Below are positions 28,281-36,250 of a DNA stretch of 50,103 nucleotides, in pieces. The stretch comes from Acidimicrobiaceae bacterium (lineage in GTDB: Bacteria; Actinomycetota; Acidimicrobiia; Acidimicrobiales; RAAP-2). The DNA is taken from NCBI GenBank assembly GCA_003162475.1, contig PMOI01000008.1, positions 1 through 50,103 on the forward strand. Direction: 5' to 3'. Positions within the stretch are counted from its first letter, which is position 1; every line of letters starts with the position of its first letter. The notes beneath the pieces are model-generated. The model worked only from the letters and a program-made list of their open reading frames with translations, made no database searches and was not told the DNA's origin. A program made the translations under genes and the position numbers.

Positions 28281-28996
28281 TGGATACACCAATGTTGCAA
28301 GTGGAACACGTGCAGGTGCGTTACGGTTCTGTGCCGGCGATTCACGACTTGTCACTGCACATCAACCAGGGTGAAATCGTTACGGTTCTTGGCGCCAACG
28401 GTGCCGGCAAGACCACGACGCTGCGGATGATCTCGGGACTGCACCGGCCGTATTCGGGCCGCGTGCTCTTCGAAGGTGAAGAGATACAAAACCGCCCCGC
28501 CCACGAACACGTCAAACGCGGCCTCAGTCACGTGCCCGAGGGCCGTCGAATCTTTGCCACGATGAGCGTACGAGAAAATCTCGACATGGGAGCATTTGGC
28601 CGACGAGGGGACCTCAAAGACGACTTCGAACACGTCTACTCACTGTTTCCAGTTCTCGGTGAACGTCAAAAACAGTTGGGTGGAACGCTCTCAGGCGGTG
28701 AACAGCAGATGCTCGCCATTGGCCGCGCGTTGATGGCGAGGCCCCGCTTACTTCTCCTCGACGAACCGAGTTTGGGATTGGCGCCGATGATCATTGCGTC
28801 AATCTTTCAAATCATCGGAACTATCCGAACGGAAGGCGTGACGGTCATGTTGGTTGAGCAGAACGCTAACCAGGCGCTCCGCATCGCCGATCGTGGCTAC
28901 GTGCTCGAGAACGGTGAAGTGCGATTTGAGGATTCGGCGGACGCACTTCTCGGCGACGATCGTATTCGACGCGCCTATTTGGGCAGCGACGCTTAG
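28280..28996 (+). CDS. livF: branched-chain amino acid ABC transporter ATPase LivF
   Basis: This second ABC ATPase of the system has 238 residues with Walker A GANGAGKT (38-45), signature LSGGEQQMLAIGRAL, Walker B LLLLDEPSLG and the switch sequence MLVEQNANQAL typical of LivF. It starts at ATG 28280. It is the last gene of the Liv operon. About 175 non-coding bases follow, with no clear terminator. Confidence 0.94.
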   Translation: MDTPMLQVEHVQVRYGSVPAIHDLSLHINQGEIVTVLGANGAGKTTTLRMISGLHRPYSGRVLFEGEEIQNRPAHEHVKRGLSHVPEGRRIFATMSVRENLDMGAFGRRGDLKDDFEHVYSLFPVLGERQKQLGGTLSGGEQQMLAIGRALMARPRLLLLDEPSLGLAPMIIASIFQIIGTIRTEGVTVMLVEQNANQALRIADRGYVLENGEVRFEDSADALLGDDRIRRAYLGSDA

Positions 28997-29171
28997 AGCC
29001 ATTGACGAACGCGGCGTCAGAATTTCATCGACGCAGAGCGGCGCTCGTGAGTTCGTTGTCGCGCGCGAAGGACGTGTCGTGTCGAAATAGAGACGAGGTG
29101 TCGCGCTGCTCGTTTTGATCCTGTTTGCGCTCTCTCCGCGCGACCGTTGCGTCATTCGAAAGAGAGGCTCG

Positions 29172-29906
29172 ATGGAGTGCGCTGAAAAGAATGACGGACT
29201 GGATGGGTGTTGGCAGGATCTGGTGGATGTTCTGGACGCGAGGATCTCTAGAGTGCTTCTCTACGGTCCGCCCGGTACAGGTAAGACCTTCGCCGCGCTG
29301 CACCACGGCGTCGAAGAGGGGTACGCCGAGCGCCTGGTCTGTACCGAAGACCTCACCTCGGGTGAGATCACCGGAACCTGGATGCCGACGGGCGAGAGCC
29401 GCTTCGAGTGGCGCGAGGGTCCGGCGATTCGTGCCTGGCGAGGGAGTGACGGTCGAGGAGGTCGTCTCGTCCTCGACGAGGTCGATCGCGCGTCGGGCGA
29501 CGCACTGGCGACCCTGCTCGCGGTCACTGATTCACCCGAATCGGCGCGCTGGCGCAATCCCGAGACGCTCGAATGGGTCCGACCCGGTCATGAGTTCTCC
29601 GTCGTGATGACGTCCAATATCGAGGATCTGGACGACGTCCCTCGCGCGCTTCGCGACCGCTTTCCAGTGAGCATTCGCGTCGATCGGCCCCACCCCGCGG
29701 CGGTGTCGCGCCTTAGTGGTGACCTTCGCGGGCCGGCACTCGCCGGATCACTTGGTCCCGAGCAACGTCGGGTCTCGCTTCGTAGCTTCTACGCTTTCGA
29801 CGAACTACGACGTCATCACGGTTCTACGCGCGCGGCCCGGCTCGTCTTTGGCGCGGACGCCGCCCAGAGTGTTCTCGACGCCCTCACTATCGGCGCGGTT
29901 TCGTGA
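29172..29906 (+). CDS. MoxR-like AAA ATPase
   Basis: This AAA+ ATPase has 244 residues with Walker A GPPGTGKT near residue 33, Walker B GRLVLDEVDRA, and sensor-1 VVMTSNIEDL, the arrangement of MoxR/AAA_5 proteins that remodel partner complexes. ATG 29172 is preferred over the upstream in-frame start at 29115 because GAGAGG lies just before it. It overlaps the VWA protein gene by GTGA, so the two products are very likely partners, as MoxR-VWA pairs usually are. Its GC-rich codon use resembles the core genes and not the adjacent Liv operon. Confidence 0.85.
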   Translation: MECAEKNDGLDGCWQDLVDVLDARISRVLLYGPPGTGKTFAALHHGVEEGYAERLVCTEDLTSGEITGTWMPTGESRFEWREGPAIRAWRGSDGRGGRLVLDEVDRASGDALATLLAVTDSPESARWRNPETLEWVRPGHEFSVVMTSNIEDLDDVPRALRDRFPVSIRVDRPHPAAVSRLSGDLRGPALAGSLGPEQRRVSLRSFYAFDELRRHHGSTRAARLVFGADAAQSVLDALTIGAVS

Positions 29907-31258
29907 CGAGCGGGGTCATCTTCCCCGAACTCTTGAGTGGTCGAGAGGACGAGAAGATACTGCGTCCGTGGACCGTCCGCGAAGGTTCGACGCAGCGAGG
30001 GTCGGCCAGTTGCAACCTCGCCGAACGAGTCATGGAGGTCCCCTTCGGCTCGAGCGCGCAGGCGCGCGTCGTTCGCGCCCACGAACTCATGCACGCGCGC
30101 GTGAGTCCGCACGTCGAACACTTGATGAAGGCGCTCGATGAAGTATCACCAAGGGCGTTGGAGTGTGCCGAGGAGTTGCGCGTCAATACGCTGCTCGCTC
30201 GATTGCACTTTGACGTGGCGCTGTTGAAGGACGGCACCGAGAAGATCGGTGGTCGACGCGTCGCCGACGCAGGGGAGTGGTCCGAAGCGGTCTGCTTCTT
30301 CATGGCGGTGCTGGGTACGGGTGCGGAGAGGGAGTACCTCGCAGGTATTCGACAAGGTCGCGCCTCGTGGCTGCCGGCGTTGCGCGCTGTTCGAAAGCGC
30401 GCGTTGGCGCTCTTGGATCAACAAAGCACGCCAGCACTCGCGTCCACCCGCTTCGATGACGAAGGTCTCCCCAGTGGCTACGCAACGTCGACGTTGGCGA
30501 TCGCGCGAATGTTGACTCAGACCCTCGAAGCACGGGCGCCGACGACGCCCGAGGAGCTTCGGGCGTTTCGTCGCTCGCTCGAATTGGGGGGACGTCGACC
30601 CGCGACCGGACGCTTCGCCGATCTGGTCTTTGACGCCTCGCTAGTTCGCTACGCAACGTCGTCGGTCGGACGCATTCGGCGACCACGCGCGACGATGACG
30701 GGCACCACGTTGCGCTATCCGGGGCGCCTCTTGACCGATGATCAACGACGCGCCTTCACACAACGGCGGAGCGTTCATGGTGGCGTCGTCGTGATCGACC
30801 AATCGGGATCGATGGACCTCGATCCCCAGGCACTGAGTGAACTCTTGCGCGCCGCGCCGAACTCGCTCGTCGTTGGTTACAGTCATCGGCCGGGTGACCG
30901 AGGATCGACGCCCAACGCGTGGCTACTGTGCGATCGCGGAACGATCGCGAGCGAGTGTCCTTCGGGCAACGTTGGCAACGGCGTCGACGGACCGGTGCTT
31001 CGCTGGGCACTTGGCCAGCGCACCGGCAACGAACCGTTCGTGTGGATCACTGATGGTCAGGTCACGGACTCGCACGATCATCCTGACGTCGCCCTGACGC
31101 TCGAGTGCGCGAACCTCGTCCGGCGCCACCGCATTCGAATGGTTCGAGACCTCGCCGGCGCGTCGAGAGCCCTGCGATCGGGTCGTCCTCAGAGCCCCGC
31201 GAACCTGGCGGCCTTCGGCCGGGTGGGCCACCAGTTGCGCGAAATCGTTGGAATGTAA
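29903..31258 (+). CDS. VWA-domain protein with N-terminal metallopeptidase-like motif (DUF2201-like)
   Basis: The protein has 451 residues. An HExxH motif (His60-Glu61-x2-His64) is followed by ECAEELRVNTLL at about 88-99. This resembles the HExxH plus (D/E)xxxN pattern I associate with the putative metallopeptidase domain of DUF2201-type proteins. The C-terminal part is a VWA domain with the MIDAS motif DQSGS (299-303) and a later WITDGQVTD that supplies the second MIDAS loop. The likely picture is a metal-binding adaptor or protease operated by the AAA ATPase encoded just upstream. It starts at GTG 29903. No substrate can be inferred. It ends 34 bases before the first downstream LexA box. 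Confidence 0.78.
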   Translation: MTSGVIFPELLSGREDEKILRPWTVREGSTQRGSASCNLAERVMEVPFGSSAQARVVRAHELMHARVSPHVEHLMKALDEVSPRALECAEELRVNTLLARLHFDVALLKDGTEKIGGRRVADAGEWSEAVCFFMAVLGTGAEREYLAGIRQGRASWLPALRAVRKRALALLDQQSTPALASTRFDDEGLPSGYATSTLAIARMLTQTLEARAPTTPEELRAFRRSLELGGRRPATGRFADLVFDASLVRYATSSVGRIRRPRATMTGTTLRYPGRLLTDDQRRAFTQRRSVHGGVVVIDQSGSMDLDPQALSELLRAAPNSLVVGYSHRPGDRGSTPNAWLLCDRGTIASECPSGNVGNGVDGPVLRWALGQRTGNEPFVWITDGQVTDSHDHPDVALTLECANLVRRHRIRMVRDLAGASRALRSGRPQSPANLAAFGRVGHQLREIVGM

Positions 31259-31291
31259 GGGTTTTTCGAACTCTCCAAAAAAAAGTTGCAA

Positions 31292-31305
31292 CGAACACCT
31301 GTTCG
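31292..31305. promoter_or_regulatory. LexA operator 1 upstream of LysM gene
   Basis: CGAACACCTGTTCG is a perfect CGAAC-N4-GTTCG palindromic box. It lies 45 bases before the LysM start codon and 25 bases (centre to centre) from the next box. Confidence 0.93.
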
Positions 31306-31316
31306 TCTTATGATGA

Positions 31317-31330
31317 CGAACAGGTGTTCG
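31317..31330. promoter_or_regulatory. LexA operator 2 upstream of LysM gene
   Basis: CGAACAGGTGTTCG is a second perfect box, ending 19 bases before the ATG and just ahead of the AGGGAGGG ribosome binding site. Two perfect boxes in tandem predict tight SOS repression. Confidence 0.93.
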
Positions 31331-31349
31331 TACAATCAGGGAGGGCGAA

Positions 31350-31787
31350 ATGGCCGCAGTAGAAGTTCTCGAAAATCCAGAGATCGACTTTCTCGCCTCA
31401 GGCCCGTACTTGCGTCTGGTGATCGCCCCACCCGTTTTGCAACCTCTTCGCTTCGGACCGTCCGTGGGGCAACGTCGACGTCAACGCGCTCGCGTGCTGC
31501 AGCGTCGTCGTCGGGCAGTGGTCGCGCTCGTTCTCGTTGGTGCGTTGACGATCCTGGCCCTTCCCGGACACACCTTTGGCGCCACCACGGGCGCCGGACT
31601 TTCGACGGACCTCGCCGATTCGTCGGTTCTCGCTTCGGGAATGAACTACGTGGTGCAACCTGGCGACACCCTCAACTCCATCGCGCGCGAAGTGAACCCC
31701 GTCCAACCCACTTTGGCGCGATCACTGCTCGTGCGCGAACTCGGTTCTTCGGTGGTCGTGCCCGGCGAACACGTCCTGATCCCCTGA
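31350..31787 (+). CDS. SOS-regulated LysM membrane protein (division-inhibitor type)
   Basis: The protein has 145 residues: an Arg-rich cytoplasmic segment (about 41-55), one transmembrane helix (56-72), and an extracellular LysM domain (about 99-145, with NYVVQPGDTLNSIAREV). Size, layout, tandem LexA boxes and the following nrdR match the YneA/Rv2719c group of SOS-induced cell-division suppressors. The function here is inferred from that resemblance. It starts at ATG 31350 behind AGGGAGGG. nrdR begins 28 bases after its stop. Confidence 0.85.
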   Translation: MAAVEVLENPEIDFLASGPYLRLVIAPPVLQPLRFGPSVGQRRRQRARVLQRRRRAVVALVLVGALTILALPGHTFGATTGAGLSTDLADSSVLASGMNYVVQPGDTLNSIAREVNPVQPTLARSLLVRELGSSVVVPGEHVLIP

Positions 31788-31815
31788 GAAATTGGACCTT
31801 TAGGTGTATCGTGCA

Positions 31816-32289
31816 ATGGTGCGTTGTCCTTTTTGTTCGGCAGATGACGACCGGGTCGTAGATTCGCGCCTTGCTGAAGACGGCGTGGCTATTCGCCGGC
31901 GGCGCGAGTGCGCGAACTGTGGGCAGCGCTACACCACGTTCGAACGAATAGAGGAGATCGGCCTTTACGTTGTCAAGCGATCTGGTGATCGCGAGCCCTT
32001 CTTGAAGGAGAAGATCCTCAGTGGTGTTCGCTCGGCCGCGAAGAACCGCCCGGTGGACGACGAGGTGCTCAACGGCGTGGCCGTGACGGTGGAGGAGTCG
32101 ATGCGCCTGCTCAATCGTGACGTGACGAGCGAGGAAGTGGGAATGGCGACGTTAGAGGCACTGCGCGACATCGACGACGTGGCCTACGTGCGCTTCGCGT
32201 CGGTGTACAAGGGATTTGAAGGTACCGAGGACTTCGCCCGCGAGATCGGCATGCTCGTGAAGACCACTGCTCCTAAACATCGCGGTTAG
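31816..32289 (+). CDS. nrdR: transcriptional repressor NrdR
   Basis: NrdR represses ribonucleotide reductase genes in response to dATP/ATP. The zinc ribbon (Cys4, Cys7, Cys32, Cys35) and ATP-cone (about 50-135) are complete in 157 residues. ATG 31816 puts CPFC at the usual place. A GTG at 31804 in the same frame would add only 4 residues. It probably shares the SOS-controlled promoter upstream of the LysM gene, since the 28-base gap has no terminator. Confidence 0.96.
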   Translation: MVRCPFCSADDDRVVDSRLAEDGVAIRRRRECANCGQRYTTFERIEEIGLYVVKRSGDREPFLKEKILSGVRSAAKNRPVDDEVLNGVAVTVEESMRLLNRDVTSEEVGMATLEALRDIDDVAYVRFASVYKGFEGTEDFAREIGMLVKTTAPKHRG

Positions 32290-32291
32290 TC

Positions 32292-32999
32292 GTGCGCGCG
32301 CTTCGGATACGACCGCGATCGGCTCTGGCTATCTACGCTCATCCCGACGACGCCGACGTCGCGGCGGGTGGGCTCATGGCGCAGTGGGCCAGTGAGGGGA
32401 TCGACGTCCACTTGGTGGTTCTCTGCGACGGCGCGAAGGGCTCGCACTCACCCAACTTGACATCGTCGGTGATCCGCGAGACCCGTCGAGAAGAACTCCA
32501 AAGTGCCGCCGACCTCCTGGGTGCGAGAAGTGTGACGTCCCTCGACTGGCCCGACGGCACCGTTTCCAACACCCTCGAGTTACGCGAGACTCTCGTGGGC
32601 CTGGTGCGAAATCTGAAGCCCGAGGTCGTGCTCGGGCCCGACCCCACGGCCACCTTCTTCGGCGAGGTCTACGTGAATCACCGCGATCACCGTGAGACGG
32701 GTTGGGCACTGTTAGACGCCGTCGCTCCGGCGGCCGCGATGCCGCTGTACTTTCCCGAGCAGGGTCCGCCCCACCAGGTGCGCGTCCTTCTCCTCAGCGG
32801 CACCCACGAGCCCGACGTCGTCGCCGACGTGTCGAGAACCATCGACACCAAAGTCAAGGCCGTGCTCGCGCACGCGTCACAGTTAGCGGACGACGCCGCT
32901 GCTATTCGCGACGTCGTCTTAGAGCGCGCCGAACAAGCAGGTCGGCCGGTGGGCGTCGCGTACGGCGAGGCCTTTCGCTGCATTGAACTCGCCTTCTAA
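32292..32999 (+). CDS. PIG-L/LmbE-family deacetylase
   Basis: This zinc-dependent N-deacetylase-like protein has 235 residues. The metal motif reads AHPDDAD (residues 16-22), one residue different from the common AHPDDE, and the downstream VNHRDH supplies the third ligand. The family includes MshB and Mca of mycothiol metabolism and GlcNAc-lipid deacetylases, and the sequence does not decide between them. It starts at GTG 32292, 2 bases after the nrdR stop. Its 3' end overlaps the dinB reading frame by 17 bases. Confidence 0.85.
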   Translation: MRALRIRPRSALAIYAHPDDADVAAGGLMAQWASEGIDVHLVVLCDGAKGSHSPNLTSSVIRETRREELQSAADLLGARSVTSLDWPDGTVSNTLELRETLVGLVRNLKPEVVLGPDPTATFFGEVYVNHRDHRETGWALLDAVAPAAAMPLYFPEQGPPHQVRVLLLSGTHEPDVVADVSRTIDTKVKAVLAHASQLADDAAAIRDVVLERAEQAGRPVGVAYGEAFRCIELAF

Positions 33000-34341
33000 C
33001 GGTCCAACGGTCGATGAGGCCCCGATCCTGCACGTGGACCTCGACGCCTTCTTCGCGTCCGTGGAAGTCCTCGACGACCCCACGCTGAGGGGAAAGCCCG
33101 TTGCGGTAGGCGGCGGGGGCGAGCGCGGCGTCATTGCGAGCGCGAGCTACGAGGCGCGCCGTTACGGCGTGCGCAGTGCCATGCCGAGCGTGGTGGCCAA
33201 ACGCGCCTGTCCGGCACTGATCATCCTGCCGGGTCGTTTCGATCGTTACGAGGAGTACTCGCGACGCTTCCACGACGTCGTGCGCGACCTGACCCCGGAC
33301 TACGAACCACTCGGGCTCGACGAGGTCTTCGCCGACCTTCGCAGTCTGCGTCGCCTCGACGTACGCCCGCTCGACGCCGCGGCGTCACTGCGACGTCGAA
33401 TCACGGACGAGCTCGGTCTGCACTGTGGAGTGGGACTGGGGAGAAACAAACTCTTCGCCAAACTCGCTTCCAAGGAGTCGAAGCCTCGCGTCGTGGACCG
33501 CGGACTCGTCGAAGGATCCGGCGTCTTCTGGGTGAGTCCCGCCCAAGAGGCCGAGTGGCTCGACGTCCTGCCGGTGCGCGCGCTCTGGGGCGTGGGCCCC
33601 GCGACGGCGGCAAAACTGTCCCAACTCGGCCTCACGTGGGTGCGCGACCTCGCGCGCGTCGACGAGGACACACTCGCCCAACACGTGGGACCCTCCATGG
33701 CCGCGGCCCTCGCCGCGTACGCGAAGGGTGAGGACTACCGTGACGTCGTCGTCGACCGGGCGCTCAAATCCCTCGGACACGACCAGACGTTCGCTCGTTC
33801 ACTGACGGGACTTCGTGAAGTGCGCGAGGCCCTGAAGGTCCACGCCGGCGTCGTTGCCAGAGCCCTGCGCGAAAAGGACCGCGTGGCGCGCACGATCACC
33901 GTCATCGTTCGCTTCGACGATCGCACGAGTCTCTCGAGGTCCCAGACGCTTTCCTTCGGGATCGACGACGACGACGCCATCGAGGCCATTGGCGAGGCAT
34001 TGGTCCAGTCCGTCGACCTCTCGAGGAGCGTCCGATTGCTCGGCCTTCACGCCTCGGGCTTCCTCGAGCGTGGTGAGAATCAGATGCAACTGAGCTTTGG
34101 GATCGAGACGGCGTCTCGCGACGCCAAGGCCGGCGCGGTCGCGGTCTCGCTAGGTCGCCAAGTGGGCAACGAAGCCCTGCGCGACGCGATCGACGAAGTT
34201 CGTCGGCGCTTCGGGCGCACCTCGCTCGCCACGGCGAACGAGCTCGGTGATGGGGGTGTGGACGTCGCCACGCAACGCGGACGTCACGCCTTTGGACCGG
34301 AGGTGGCGCGCGACGAGCGTGACGCTACGCGCGAACCGTGA
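32983..34341 (+). CDS. dinB: DNA polymerase IV (Y-family)
   Basis: This Y-family translesion polymerase has 452 residues. Catalytic acidic motifs are HVDLDAFFASVE (Asp19, Asp21) and GLDEVFADL (Asp113, Glu114). The second motif has Gly where most family members have Ser (SxDE). The thumb helix-hairpin-helix (ALWGVGPATAAKLSQLG) and little-finger domain are present. No ATG or GTG lies near the N terminus, so TTG 32983, within the end of the deacetylase gene, is the best start. No LexA box was seen near it. It meets the L,D-transpeptidase gene tail to tail with a 17-base overlap. Confidence 0.93.
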   Translation: MNSPSNGPTVDEAPILHVDLDAFFASVEVLDDPTLRGKPVAVGGGGERGVIASASYEARRYGVRSAMPSVVAKRACPALIILPGRFDRYEEYSRRFHDVVRDLTPDYEPLGLDEVFADLRSLRRLDVRPLDAAASLRRRITDELGLHCGVGLGRNKLFAKLASKESKPRVVDRGLVEGSGVFWVSPAQEAEWLDVLPVRALWGVGPATAAKLSQLGLTWVRDLARVDEDTLAQHVGPSMAAALAAYAKGEDYRDVVVDRALKSLGHDQTFARSLTGLREVREALKVHAGVVARALREKDRVARTITVIVRFDDRTSLSRSQTLSFGIDDDDAIEAIGEALVQSVDLSRSVRLLGLHASGFLERGENQMQLSFGIETASRDAKAGAVAVSLGRQVGNEALRDAIDEVRRRFGRTSLATANELGDGGVDVATQRGRHAFGPEVARDERDATREP

Positions 34342-35362
34342 CCAGCGTGCCGATGGGCGTGTAGGGAAAGACGATTTTCGCCGAGGCGAAGGGCATCTCG
34401 ACACAGCCGAGACTCTGCGGGTATCCGTACGACGACCGGATGAAACCGTGTAGCGCGTCGCCTCCGTTGAAGTACGAGACCCAAGGAATGCCCGGGTCGG
34501 CGTAGTGCGAGCCGTCAGGATTCGTGCCGGACATGGTCGTGGTGACGTAGCGCACGTACACGGGGTACGTCCCTAAAGCCGTCGGCGCGACCGAGATGCC
34601 GGTGTTGACGAGCGCACGGAACTTGACGCGGCCCGCGACGTAGAGCGTCAGGGTCTCGGGACTGGATTCACTCACGTCGACGTAGTTGTAGGTCGCCGGG
34701 TCCACGTGGTTCGCGTTGGCGGCGTTCACCAGGTCGGTCCACGTGGTCGCGTCAGCGACGCCGGAGACCGGAAGATTCGACTGGCTTTGAAAGGTCCGAA
34801 GTGCTCCCTCGAGGATGATGTTGTCAGTGCCGACGCTCCACTGCGAACTGAAGGTCGTCGGCAGGTTGGGGTAGGCCCACGTAAAGGTGCCGTTCACTTG
34901 CAGTGAGGGGGAACTCTGGTTCGTGCCGGGCGTGAAGTTCAAGGGCAAATACTTCAACTCGGCGAGCAGTTGCGCTTCCCACGTGAGGTTCGTTGACACG
35001 CTCGCGACCCGGGGACGTAGTGCCACGAACGCGCACGTCTTCGCGCAACGCATCTGTGTGGGCGTGCTGAAGGTGTACGTCGTTGACGGATGCAGCGTGC
35101 CCATGGCGACCGCCTGCACGTCGTTGGGTCCGATCTGTTGCCACTGTGTGGCGAGGGCCGGGCGAACGACGAGTGGGGGGAGAGCGCGGGCCTTCGTGGG
35201 CACCCTGAAGTGCAAGCGCATGACGGGCAGATTAGCCGTGAGCGTGGAGGGGAGCGTAGCCGCGACGAGTGTCAGCGTGGCCCCGGACGCACTGAGCGCG
35301 GGCATCAAGGTTGAGCCCACGAGGACGACCCCGAGGGCCCCGGCGAATCTGAGTCGACGCAT
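34325..35362 (-). CDS. L,D-transpeptidase (YkuD) with peptidoglycan-binding domain
   Basis: This 345-residue exported protein begins with a signal peptide (MRRLRF basic start, hydrophobic to about residue 25). A peptidoglycan-binding helix bundle follows (about 195-235, LEGALRTFQSQSNLPVSG), then a YkuD domain carrying the catalytic His at about 305 (HGFIR) and Cys at about 320 (SLGCVEMP). It forms 3-3 cross-links or attaches proteins to peptidoglycan. ATG 35362 is chosen over upstream in-frame starts because it gives a clean signal peptide. It ends inside the tail of dinB. Confidence 0.92.
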   Translation of the reverse strand: MRRLRFAGALGVVLVGSTLMPALSASGATLTLVAATLPSTLTANLPVMRLHFRVPTKARALPPLVVRPALATQWQQIGPNDVQAVAMGTLHPSTTYTFSTPTQMRCAKTCAFVALRPRVASVSTNLTWEAQLLAELKYLPLNFTPGTNQSSPSLQVNGTFTWAYPNLPTTFSSQWSVGTDNIILEGALRTFQSQSNLPVSGVADATTWTDLVNAANANHVDPATYNYVDVSESSPETLTLYVAGRVKFRALVNTGISVAPTALGTYPVYVRYVTTTMSGTNPDGSHYADPGIPWVSYFNGGDALHGFIRSSYGYPQSLGCVEMPFASAKIVFPYTPIGTLVTVRA

Positions 35363-35429
35363 CACGTCTCCATCGTACCGAGTGCTTCTTGAGTGCAGCC
35401 TTACAATTGGCTTACGAAAGGGGTGTTCA

Positions 35430-35594
35430 ATGGCAATGATCAAAACAATGGGGGTTGTTGTTGCTGTTCTGTTGGCCCTTTGGCTGATGTTCTCCGTCGC
35501 GGGTATTCTCACGGCGATCATAAAGTCGGTTCTTCTCATTCTCATCGTCGTGGCGATCTGTTACGCGGCGTACCACCACTTCAAAAAGCACTAG
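35430..35594 (+). CDS. small single-helix membrane protein
   Basis: The ORF has 54 codons with a strong ribosome binding site (GAAAGGGG) before ATG 35430. The product is mostly hydrophobic, with two hydrophobic stretches (about 5-27 and 30-47) around a Lys, and ends in HHFKKH. It stands alone, divergent from the L,D-transpeptidase gene and just before tRNA-Cys. The function is unknown. The ribosome binding site and the hydrophobic-then-basic composition argue that it is real. Confidence 0.6.
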   Translation: MAMIKTMGVVVAVLLALWLMFSVAGILTAIIKSVLLILIVVAICYAAYHHFKKH

Positions 35595-35629
35595 AGCTCT
35601 GAACGCTTCCCACTAGGATTGACAGTTCT

Positions 35630-35700
35630 GGCGGCGTGGCCGAGTGGTTAGGCAGGGGCCTGCAAAGCCCCGTACTCCGGTTCGAATCCGGACGCCGCCT
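35630..35700 (+). tRNA. tRNA-Cys (GCA)
   Basis: The cloverleaf is complete. The acceptor stem GGCGGCG pairs with CGCCGCC at 35693-35699, the discriminator is T, the anticodon stem GGGGC/GCCCC carries loop CTGCAAA with anticodon GCA, and the T arm is CCGG-TTCGAAT-CCGG. CCA is not encoded. The start of the AT-richer polysaccharide region coincides with its 3' end, a common attachment place for integrating elements. Confidence 0.97.
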
Positions 35701-35709
35701 CTAGTTTCA

Positions 35710-36020
35710 TCCTTCTTGGCCCTGGGAGGGCCGAACGATGCACCGATCACATGGACCTCGTACACTCCAGCCCGGATGCCCCGCATTCGATACCGCGCTG
35801 CCGGATACATGGAGAGATCGGCTCGGGGAAGAACTTTCGGAACCGCGGAATTTGGTGGGTTCCATTGCCAGAGACGTTGCATGCCGCTTGGTCCATCGTC
35901 ATCCAGGTAGTAGACGCGGTGTGCACGATGATGCGCCGTCATCCATTCCTCATACCATTTGACGACCATCGCGATCCCGCCATTACTCGCTGGATCTTGA
36001 AGTAGCGAGATGGAAGTCAA
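35710..36020 (-). pseudogene. truncated glycosyltransferase, N-terminal fragment
   Basis: Reading from TTG 36020, about 100 residues look like the beginning of a GT4-type glycosyltransferase: a first strand, PASNGGIAMVVKWYEEWM with the usual Gly-Gly-Ile, a RVYYLDDDG strand, and VHVIGASFG. The frame then runs straight into the antisense of tRNA-Cys, so the remaining roughly 250 residues, including the nucleotide-sugar site, are missing. It is best explained as a gene cut by recombination next to the tRNA. Confidence 0.6.
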
Positions 36021-36250
36021 TGCCCTTGCGCAATGAGCTCAATGCAGCTAGCACCACCTACGACAAAGTTATTCTGGCGGTTCCCATAACTAGTGGCCGA
36101 ACGGAACGGATTCACCGACTCCATCATCATCCGACGTCTTGCAGTTAACTCGCTTTGACCGAACAGAATTGATCATTCTCGTAATCGACGTTCCGCAATC
36201 GCTGGTTGCCTAGGCTTACGGCCTCTTCTTTCGCGTCGAGCTTCGTACCG
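36021..36250. other. non-coding gap in the polysaccharide island
   Basis: These 230 AT-richer bases lie between the truncated glycosyltransferase and the methyltransferase. No convincing gene, terminator or repeat is seen. Confidence 0.4.

Noticed and set aside
34325..34341. Frameshift suspected where dinB and the L,D-transpeptidase gene overlap
   Set aside because: Both proteins end with normal family-like C termini; a 17-base tail-to-tail overlap is enough explanation.
35613..35709. Continuation of the truncated glycosyltransferase frame through tRNA-Cys
   Set aside because: The translated bases are the antisense of a complete tRNA gene and do not encode glycosyltransferase sequence.
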